From Paragonimus skrjabini miyazakii (Eukaryota > Platyhelminthes > Trematoda > Plagiorchiida > Troglotrematidae), in the NCBI GenBank assembly GCA_014338405.1, contig JTDE01002445.1, positions 59,302 through 123,301 of the forward strand: a DNA stretch of 64,000 nucleotides. The letters run 5' to 3'. The notes beneath the pieces were generated by a model. It was given only the letters and a program-made list of their open reading frames with translations, searched no databases and was not told the DNA's origin. Both the position numbers and the translations under genes were made by a program. Positions 23,062 through 35,000 of this stretch are shown here, in pieces; the stretch's first letter is position 1; each line of letters begins with the position of its first letter.

Positions 23062-26000
23062 CTGTAATCAGATTGTGAACAAAAGAACATGTATTAGTTT
23101 GAAATAATTAGGTCAGTTACGGTCGGTGATGGTTGTATTGAAAGCTAAGGTTTCTATTCAGCTTGCTTCTAACACGAGTCAATTAGTCTATAAAATACCA
23201 ACATGACAAACTTAGTGGTAGTTTCACACCGTTAAACAAAAACAGCTTTATGCGAAATAGTTATTCCCCAAACCTTGACTAATATAAAACCAAAGTGGAG
23301 TCGATATTACTCTCCTCAGGTTCATAAGTATCATGTTTAGTGGTCGAATGGAATGATAATAGAATAATAAAACCATTTATTGTAAACAACCACGTAAAGT
23401 ACGTACATAAAACTCAGTTCCACGTAAAACAGTACACACTGAGCGAACAAGACACGTGTAAACGATTACATTCGGCGATCGATAAGATGGCCAATTCAAG
23501 AAGCCATTAATTGACCGATAGACACGTATACAACATGCATGAAACAATCGATTATACATCAATATTGAGCATACTGTTGAAACTCATGCTATTTTTTCAC
23601 AGAAAACAGATACGAATCGGGAATTGTTGAGTATATAATGTGTGGGATTCGAATTGTTCATTATGGACGTGACATCTTAATAAACACGACATACAGAAAA
23701 CCGAAACCACGAACGGTGTTAACAATCAATAGATGGCTGGAAGGTCACACTACCCTTGAAATTCGTCAGGATTGCGTAAAACATCGATGCAATTGATGAA
23801 AGCTCGTCTGATTTTTCATTTAGACTTTCGGAGTGTTACTAACACTCACAGAAAAACGTCAAGCAGTAGTGAATTGCCGTTTTAGAAAATGAGAGAATCA
23901 AATATAAAATAACATGCCTGGAAAACCATAGACGAGCGTATGAAATCGGAATAAGTGAATAGAGATCAAGGCACGCAGATGTGTGTCTTTGTCCATGGTG
24001 ATGGGGTTCGTGCACAGTATGCTTCCGTTTTCATAATAAACTAATCTGTAATGGTGGCAGTCCTCTCAACAGGTCACTAGAATAATGCAGTCACGAGTTT
24101 CATGAACCCAGGAATGTTAGTGCCTTAGTTTAGAAAAAAATACGGCAAAAAAGAAGGAATGTATGTGGCAGAAGAGTACGGGAAAATGCACAGAAGCACA
24201 TCTTGTGTCATGCGACATTATAAAACACCGCGGACTCTAAGGAAGCATGAACAGTAGTTTAGGGTCAAAACACCTCGTGATTATTTGGGTTATGGCTGCC
24301 GCTAAAAATTGCACCCTCCGATGACCATGAAGGAAATCTACCTTACAGCTTCCGCGGACTACTCAGGTAACTGGATTGCTGCAGCATTCACGCAGTTAAG
24401 CGAAGAATGGCAATATTTTCTGATAGATGGAAAATGAACGAGGGAGTCCCCACCCAAAGAACAGTGATTAATGCAATCAAACCCGTTTACAACAGCCAAA
24501 ACACGGCATAAGCACTTCGCAGCGAGAGTAAAAAGCTTAACTGGTGATAAGCAAAATGGACCAATCAGCACAATCATGAACAAGTGACCAATCAGAAACA
24601 AATCTCAGTCCGTTAGGGTTAGCTGTCTGTTCGGTTCGAATAGCAATGAGGATAGTTTTCAGATCTGTGGATATCAGGAACCGATGTGACTGGCAGGCAC
24701 AAACAATCGACGGAGATTACTGTAAGCTACGGGATGTTGCGCAAATGAAACAAAGAGAAATTTATCCGATATCGCACAGAGTGCATTAGAGACTGCCTTT
24801 CTGCTCGAAATGAGTAATCGGTAGGAGATCCGTCTTGACCAGCAGTACGCATGCAAATATCGAATGCGGAACTGAGGTGTCGACAGACAACTTTTACACT
24901 GGGTTGTCATAGTTATGGTTTTGGCGTTCGACTGTTTAGGGATCAGCTTGAGCAGGAATCTGCGAACTTTCACATCTCACTCTCAAGAATTGGAGGTGAC
25001 AAAAATGAGTGAATCAGAGGCCCAAACACAGACCCGCTTGGTACAATAGATTGTTCAAAGATATCCGAGTGTTTCTGACATCCCAATGGATCAACAGTCT
25101 CCAGTCGACATAAGTACCACCTTTCATTAACTTGGCAGTTCAGCAGTAACGTGTATCAATTTGTGGCGGTACACAAAACAGTTCAAAACTTACGGGATAC
25201 AAGTAGGCCAAGTTAAACAGGAATGCTATTGATCCCTACTGTTTAACGTTTCCAATCAATAACAGGAGACGTTACGGAGAACCCAAAATGGCAGCTTAAC
25301 ACAATCAACACTGTTAACGTCAACGATTGAAACGAAGTGGATGTATTAAGGAAATTTCATGTTCCACTAGGGGAAGAATATAAAAAAAGAGGGACAAGGA
25401 AAGATAATTCAAATCCCTGAAGAGCTGAAAGCAATTGATCACAGCATCATCGTTATCAACACAGACAGTGGTTCTCACTGATGCTCAACTGTCACGCAAC
25501 CATGAAGAGAAAAGAAAACCCTATACAGAAAGAGATGAAAAAGAAGAGGGGAAGGGATCTAACAGCTAAAAATAGCTAAGTCTGTATTCAATCAGTCGGC
25601 AACAGGATGCCTACACGTTGCAAGCAAGTAACCGAGCTGTTGTAACGGAAGACCAGATCAGAGAGGTGAGTATTCCAACACCCGGTGGACTGTCTCAACA
25701 CTGTGGTAAGGTATGTCCAAAAGCCCACAATGATCGGATTGCAGACAATACGACCGACCGGATGGGCCATCGCTCAACGGATGAGGAATGGCATGCAAAA
25801 TACCCATGATAGAAGGCATCAACCAAACACACAAACCAAGCAGAAGTGCACACATGTGAGTGAAAACTGCCGCTACGTTGTGGACTGGAATACCGGCTCA
25901 TAAACGCGAGTGCGCGTGAGAACGTGTGACCTGAATAATAAAGTTCGTGGCTTATTGAACGATTCTTTGTTACACTGTAAGTAAGAGTAAGGCGTCATCA

Positions 26001-29000
26001 GTATTGACCATATAACTCAGAAGCAGTTCGGGAAACTCATCCTATGTGGTTCGTACCCTCCTCGTCTTTATGGATTATCTAAAGTACACTGAGACCAGTT
26101 ACTGACAAATCGACTTCTTATCGCGAAGTTACAATGGACTTCAAAACGCTCGCAACCTTTGCGAAAAGAACGTTGTGCGCACAGGCCAAAGGACACACCC
26201 GAATTTATGGATGTCATTAAAGATATGGACACATACGGTAGAACAAGGCACCTTTTTAATATTGAGTGACTATTCACAAATTTCCCACTGTTAGAAACAA
26301 CTGACTAAATATGCGATTATATCTTTACTAACCAAAGTGATATTAGTATTTACTTGATTAAACTTAAAGAAAACATCCTTCGTTGTACATTTGATATACA
26401 GTTCCCTTTTTAACGGATACTATATCAAACAGAGACGACATAGCGATGGGATCACCTGTTTGATCCTATCCTTGAGGATATTTTCATGCTCAAACTTGAC
26501 AGCAATAGTTTAAAGAATAATATTTGTAAATAAATACTCTACTAATGATATGTGGACGATACATGTATGACTTGTGACTCGGTGTCCGATCCAATAGTTA
26601 TATTTTAAAAAATTCAACACGTCAACTGGCTATGAAATTTACTTTGGAAGTAGAAATTAACGGAATGGTAGCATTTCTGGATGTTTATTACGACAGGATA
26701 GTGGAAGATTGAAACGAAGCGTGTACAGCAATGGGATGACCAATATACATATTTCTTAAGGTTTATTCCTCATAAACACAAAAGAAATTTAGTAAATCGC
26801 ATGACATACAGAGCAAGAGTGATCTGCAGCTCAAGTAAACTTGAGGAACTAAAAATGATCTATAGTGTTACGGAAAAACGGTTCATCATCATTGATAAAT
26901 GGATTGAGAATAACACAACGTTATGAGCAAGTTGTAATACTCTACGTTTCAACCACCTCGGGTGGCCTTCCTCAGGAGTGTTGTAATCGAAATCACATCA
27001 ACAAAGGATTCATTTGTTAGTGTGATTTTGATTACAACACTCCTGAGGAAGGCCACCCGAGGTGGTTGAAACGTAGAGTATTACAACTTGCTCATAACGC
27101 TGTGTTATTCTCAATCCATTTATCAATAACATGTTAAACACGACACCCAAACTGTTTGACTTCATTCGGTTCATCATCATCATAGACAGGAGTACATCAG
27201 TGGTTCACACTGATGCTTAACTGCCACACAACCACGAAGAAGAAAAAGCAAACCCTATATAGGAAGAGAGAAGGGGAAAAAACGGAAAGAACGCATGTTC
27301 CTACCTAAGCCCACTAATGTTTCAGAAAGGTCTGTCTTCATCACAGTACTTTTTAAAACGTCTATCGAAATGTATAAAAAAAAGTGCTTGGCAGCTTCTT
27401 TGTGTTTAACCACAAAAAACTCGGTGTGCCATCATTCAGCGATTCAAGAATAGACTATCTCGTCAATCTGAATCATTTCTTCCATATCAGCTCACCTGTC
27501 AGGTATATCGGGCACGCAACAAGCGGATTATCTAGGTGCATCACTGAACATTGTCCCAAATCCCATAGTATGATTACCGTCATATCTGTGAGCAGCACAA
27601 TTCTGGAACACCTGATAGAGAGTGGACACACGGTCGACGTTACATAAGCGTCTTCGATTATCTCTAGAATAGCGCCGACGTCTAGCAAGAACCTCAGAAA
27701 GATATTTTTATCTACGACAGAAGTGGTTAGTATTCACTCTCTAAAACCAGACTTCCGTAAACGAAAAAAAACTGAAAACCTTATAGCTTTCGTGGTCTGC
27801 TACGGCGACGGACTCGCTCTGTACATAATCCCTAATCCTTATCTTAGAAAGCTTTATTTCTCACACCTTTCTCTACTACTCTCTATATGAAATGTAACAC
27901 TGATCAATATGTCATTTCATTTACACCATGACCGTTCTATCTCGTTATGCAACTGTTTGCTCGTTTTCCTGTTTGCTTGACTGTTTGACTCATGTACTAA
28001 GTAATCGCTGTCCAATAGTTTATTGATCATCATGCATGTTAAGTTCACTGACATTGAGCCCAAATGGAATAGTCGAAATTATATGCATCTCTTCACATAG
28101 GTAAACAGCAGAATAGAATAATCGAAAAATAATGTCTTTCCCGTTTGTGTCATTAAGAGAAACTCAACAAGCCGTAGTTTAAGTATACAACACGTCCGGT
28201 CTGGTTACTTTCCAGTCTATCACAACAGCAGGCGATGGTCTATCTCAATTCGCAGGGCTGTTTGACGAGAGAAGACGTTATCGCACATTTTTCAACGGAA
28301 CCGTCTGTAACGCTCGAGATTCGACTCACCTCAGGAGGTAATTGGGCCAGCTCATTGAGCAATTTTGTAGACTCGCCTGCAAAATCCGTTTTGGAGACCA
28401 CGCGTGTGACTAGCCCCAAATTGTAAGCTTCGCGAGCAGTCAAACGTCGGTTGAAGAGAAGCATTTCATTGGCCTACGGATAGAAATACAGAGATGAGCA
28501 TGAATGTAACGATTGTTAGTCGTCTAGACTCATTTAACTGAGGCAAGAAAATATGGAATTGACCACCGGAAATGTTGTAGTAGACGACCAGATTGCATTC
28601 ATTGTTGAGTGAAGTGTCTGAATCTACCGATTGACTTGGCTAGCTCAAAGATTAACATTACGCCAAAATTAGTTCGCAGAAAAGCCAATTTTTCGTTTTA
28701 GATGTCCATATAAACCCAGTTATGCGGCCAAAGTTCTTACAGAAAACAGCTGATGAGAAATCAAAAAGAACATCTGGACGAAATGGGTCGACGTAAACGA
28801 TCACGTCTACAATCGAAGGGCGAACACAAGCTCTCTTACATGATCAGGTTGAATTTCAGGGCGATGATGCTCCGACCGGTCTTGTGCGTGAGTTTGAACC
28901 GCCCAACAAAAACTGTCCCTTCCAGAGCGGATTCATGCCGAGTATACTGGCTTACTACCCGTTCTATTGTGCTCAACAGTACTCGAGTTATGGGATCCAG

Positions 29001-32000
29001 CAGTAAGCCACAGGCAAGGCGAGATCGATTGGAATGTGTCTTACTCAGCAGAAGTCACTAACACGGTCGATAACGGAAAGAGGATGTATAGGTGCGTTGA
29101 ACTAAGTCTGATCTGAGACTGTTAACAGATCTCAAGTCAATCCATAGGTGTTCATGTGGTCCGTACAGGGTGAACATTGGAACCCGCCCTGTACGTTTTA
29201 CAGTGTACAACGAGAGTATAATGAAACCAATACGATAACACAGTTTATTGTAAGGGATTACTACAAGATTTCAAACGTATAAAAAGTGAACGCTGAAATT
29301 TAGACGAAACGTGAATGACATGCGAGTACGAGGTGATCAAAAGATATATGTGATAGGTTTCGAAGTTGATGCCACACTTGACTCAACGGATAAAGAAAGT
29401 GAATAAATTGTTCGGAATAGTGGTGTTGTTAGTAACTTAGGTTGATTTTTTGAGTATTCGGTTGTTCCTCGAACTTGGTATTTAATTTACAAACGTTTTA
29501 TCACCAGTTGAGGTGACATCATCAGCGCGTAGGGGTTTGAGCTTATAAAGTTGGGCATGGAGGTTGATGAAGTTTGATGAATGTTTGACTGTTTAAACTG
29601 AATTCTTATTAGTTGTTACCTATTGTTTGTGAACTTCAGACTTGGAGTCTGATTGGTCACTTCCTGTGGTTGTTGAACAGTGACCTGAAATTTGATTGGC
29701 TGGTCTTTTTATTTTGACTGGTTCGGTCAGTTCTTTTTTTTCTTTCAGCTGATTGGTTACGCACTATCTAACATCGATCCAAAGTGTTCAAGATGCTGCA
29801 TTCCGTTGCGCCGACGTTTGTGCATTTTCATATTTCTATCTCCCCAAGTATTTGGCTCGCATCGACTCACGAATTTTATCCAATTCAATGTGGTTGTTTC
29901 GAAACGGCTGATAAACACCAGGCTTCAGGAAATTCTCTTGCACGTTTGGTGTTTGCCTGAATAAGGTGTTCTGCGGGAGTTAGGTTGAACATGTGACTAG
30001 CTTGATCCTCGTATGCACAGACCAACAAAACTTGTCCGTGTCTTTCGATGTCCAATTAGTGTTCATGTATTCGTGTAGATAACTTTCGTACAGTTTGGCC
30101 AACGTAGTGTTCTCCGCAGTCATCGTAATTGATTTCGCGCATAACGTATATTTTACCGATGGATTTGAGTTGTTCATTTGACTCTGTGAATACTCTAAGT
30201 AATGTTACTGTTGGTTTATGTACTAGAGTGATGTCATGTAATCGCACAAATCGTGCTGTCAGTTCCGATATGCGTTTGACATAAGGTGAGACAGTTCGTT
30301 TTGTTGATGGTTGTTTTCTCCAGCAACAGACTAAGTCCGACGAAATTTTGTGGACATCCATCGCGAAGAAATACTCAATACAAATACTTTTATTGTTTCT
30401 TCTAGGATCTTGCGGTGCTGCAATGTGTCTCATCTCCTCTAAAGAGAGTTCGAATGCAAATTCTTTTATGACAGGCTTGACGGTTGCTAAGAAAACCGAG
30501 AAGTTGATCCGCATATGTTTCTCTTCAACAGACGTTCCACAGCGTTAGATTGAGCCCACCACTAGGAAATATATTCAAGAAACGCAGCTTGTGGTCTTTT
30601 TCAATCGTCATGGTAAATTGAAAATCGTCGAAAATGTTGTTGAGTATCCTGTGTGGCTCCCAGCATTAAGCGTTTTAGTTATTATGAATGTGTTATCAAC
30701 ACATCGAATCCACAGTTATGGCTTCAATTTTCTTTGTAATATCATAACGTGAACCAACTATAGTGAAAAGCCGCTCGCCATTGTCCAATTCGTACGTAAA
30801 AACCAAACGTCCAGCTAACAACGGAGCGAAATTTTCGTCTAAACGTTGTGCGCACTTCAGTCCGATTCCAATCGTCCAATTGGTGTTATTTGTTATGAGT
30901 CGTCATCTGACGTTTCTCTCCCGTTGATCCGACTGTTCTTACTGACGGCTCGTTTGATACCTCGTGTTGTCCGTAATCCACGGGCTCTGAGATATTTCAC
31001 ATAGCGGTTTTGAGATATTCTGATGAATGTTGGATGAATTCCTTCCCCAGCAAACACTGCTCGAAAAGTGTTATTGAAACCAACAAAACACTACCATAAG
31101 AACTTGTCGTACATGACTCACACTGAACAGATAAGCCGAATCAAACAAGCAAGAGCATTCATCCGAAAAACGGTGTAGCTAACGAGCTTGGTTTCGGTTA
31201 TTCCCTACCAAGACAGTTGCACAACGTTTATATGGACCAGTGTTGTCAAGACTAGGCGAACAAAACAAACAGCAAGTCTAATTGAGAACAACCACGTCGT
31301 AGATACACATGGAGACAAAGTTTTGACACATTTATGCCACAATTATGACGCAACTGAAACCGTGGCATTTTGATCGACCATGGTATGGTTGGCGGGTCGT
31401 GGCAATTGCAAAACCTGAACAAAGCGTTTCTGTACTGAAAAGACAGAGCTATTTTAATCGAATTCCGATCGTCTCGGCTATGGTCGAAATTCGGCACCTT
31501 GCTGCTTTTGACTGACTGTCCTTGACTCAGTAATTCGGATGAAAAGAAGAGGCTGGGTTGTTGTTGTGGTGCGAATCGACGAGATGCACTACAGTTATGT
31601 TGATGAGTGCCTTAGTGATCCTATTATTGATCCAGGCTGGATGATGCTCACATATCCGTTCAGATAAGCATTTGGTCGTGCGGCCCACGTAAGTATTCCC
31701 ACAGGAACGAGTAAATGAGTTCACGTAATTGTACCGAAACGTTGTCTCCATGTCTATCTGTGAGGCGATTCGTCTCATCTGAACTTGTCTTGTTTGTTTT
31801 GTCCTGATAACACTGTTTTCCAACACCTATGCGTTATGAATTTGGTCTGATGATGAACCGAAAACGAGCTTGTTCGCTACACCGTTATTCTGGAGATTTT
31901 CAGCCATGTGAAACAAGCAAGAGCATACGGTCATTGCTCAAGAAATCTAATAAGCGAGCCGAGAGTTATTAGTAATTCGAAAACAGGAACTTATTTACGA

Positions 32001-35000
32001 CACCATATCGTTCTCCACTGTGGACTTCAGTGGAAGAAGCAACTGGTCTGCACGTATTTCACTCACCAATATGATGACTGACGCCAAACTGTGATACAGG
32101 TTAACTATTGATACAATCAATAGGGAAATGCAGAAAGTTTGGTTCAAAATATACATGATCGGAAAGGGCAAAAAATAGTGCCGATCGAAAACAGGCAACA
32201 CACACTGGGGGATAGCGGTCTGAAAACAAACGTAATGCCAATTCAAAAGTAGGGTACGAAACAGTAAGAAAAAAGAGTAAATGGAAACAGAACGACCAAC
32301 AGAGTAAGATATAGGACGAAAAAGAGAGAGAAGAAATTCCATCGCCAATATTACAATACACGCAATGTTTGCCATTGTCACTTTAATGTTTGCATTGGAA
32401 AATAAAACTTTTTCAAAAATAAGTGAACGCAATGGTAGCTCAAGAATTCTGAAAACGAAACAACATCCCTGGCACTGTCAGTGACTTGTGGTCATAACCG
32501 TTAGCACCTTAACCAACAATGCTACGAATTTTCTTATATCCCAACAGAGAAGCCGATTAACAGAGGACAAACTTTACGCAAATTGCTTCAGATTTCCAAA
32601 CTAAAGCATGTGCTTCACAATGTGCAGTTTGTCCAGTGGCACCTACAGAGCACAAATAAGACAGAACACGGCAAATGTCAGTCGGACAAGTGTAAAACGT
32701 GTCCGAAACCCCTCGCCTAATAAAGTTCATCCGTTGACTCCATCACATATCGTCCAACCTCATCACGGTTCACGTGATGTTGTCATTACACGCGGGCAAT
32801 ACAATAAAGATGACCACATGGGGTGATTAATAAGTTGCGTAGGTTTCACCCGAATCAATGCTGATCAAACTTTGTTTAACCTCTTGTGAGAAGTGCACAT
32901 GACAACCAGTGCTATTTAGCTAATCAGATTCCTCAACCGACCTTGCTCAAAGTTGCAAATGAAGCTGTGGAATCAACAACACTCACCACGGTAGACGTGC
33001 AACACTGGATTAATAAAGCCAGAAAAGCATTCAGCAGGTAGTCTATAAGCATACTAAACGGTGTCAGAGAAGTCACCGAAATTAAACACACTGATCAAAA
33101 GGTCAAGTTACAGAACGTGTGAGCACAACGATATACATTCTGGCGCTACAAACTGTGCACAGCGAGATAATGCAAGCATACTCTACTGCTGTATGAAAAT
33201 GTCCGACTCGACAACTAAGCTCTCTTTTGATGATGCACCATCATGCCAATTACATGCAATCCAAACATACGATCAAGTTGTCAGGGTGAAGAGAAACAGA
33301 TGAGGGGCAATTTAAATAATGGAATACATATGAACAAAGGTGATAAACGCAGGTAAACACAGCTGCACGACTACGATAGACTGGCGATTGTTTAGACAAA
33401 GCTACACAACAAAGATAGTAACGCTGTATGCATCTCGATTAGCAAAGGATGGTCTCGAAATGCTACTCTCTTGTGGCATATAGGGTGTGTGAGATCGACT
33501 GTTGCGCAGAATTAAAGAATGTTGACTTCCCTTGTTTTACCATACTTTGACAAAAGACGGGTTGGTAAATAAAAATCACCAAAACCATTGATCATTTTGC
33601 CGAGTTGAAAAGAGTATGACCATCCACATCACTGGTTGGAGACGTACTCACAGTTGGTAGTATGTCGTAATCAATGAGGTGTTTGCATTCTCAAGACTGT
33701 TGATTTTTTGTCGAATATCTTTCTTTTTGCTGCTTGTTAAAATTTTTGTTCTTACTCAGTTAGCTATTAGTCCGTTTCACAGCGTACCACACTGTTATGA
33801 ATGACCGTGAATAAGGCTCAGTCAGAAAGTTAGGCACGTTCGTAGGTTAGCTAGCTGTCATGTTCAGTTCGGTAAGCAGCTCGCTGTCACCGTTTCTAAC
33901 TGGCGTCCTGACCACAAACGACGCTTGGTTTCATGAACTGAGAAACCCTAAATTGTCACCACCCATATATAACCTTGATGATGCCGGGAACATCATAGTA
34001 ACCCTTTGAGCCTGAAACCCTCCTACTTGACCTCTGGATCCGATTGAACGTCATTTTCTAGCAGCATGAAGCTATACAAATGTCTCGGAACATCACATGA
34101 TGCAAAAGTGTTAAGACTGGAAAAAGCTACTTGGACTAAAATCTAACACAAAAAAAGAAAAACCACTACTTTAACATACTCTCAATGGGCCCATGATTTT
34201 CGGAAATGTGGCCGACGAACATCCCTCCGGTGTTTGTCCCAGTGTGACAAATGGAGTGTGGAACGTAGCCTTTGAGAGAAGATGGAAAGACAAAAATATG
34301 TGTACTGTGTTAGGATTTGGAATAAGAGAGGTCACATAAACCTTCATTAAATCAATCATATTGCACAAGGACAAATTTCGAAAATATATGAAACCTTGTA
34401 GGATTACGGTAACATTTGTATGCACCTGTATAAAGAGTGTTAGTCACATGATGCTAATGAGTAAACGGTCAAACAAAACCAAGATGTAAAAGAAAATCCA
34501 TTTCAAAAGCATTCCACGTTATCAACGAGTCTAACAAAACCCTGCCAAGCGGATTGTAAATAAAGCAAATTTGAAAGCACAGTGAAACAACGGAGCTGCA
34601 TGTGGGCAACTAGTTGATGCGGTCTATAAACAAAGTACATACACCTGACACTGCCAGCAATACGTTTGTGAATTGGAGACACACATGCTGGGTTTGGATA
34701 TGAGGACAATAACCAATTCAAGCGCAATCCAAATTGAGGTACGTGTAGTGTTCCGCTGTTGTATAATACTTCAGCGATGCTTCAATCTGAAATAGCTCAT
34801 ATTTTTCATAAGCGAACTAACTAATTTTCTTTCAGTTCGACCTGCATCATATCTGCCTTCTTTTCATGGTTGTGGGATGGCTTTATTTAAACATGGAAAG
34901 AGGGATATTGGTGTTTCGTATCGCCTCTACAACACTGAACAGCAGTAACTAGGGTCATTACATATATTTATATATAATGCTCATGGTAATTACGTATGTA

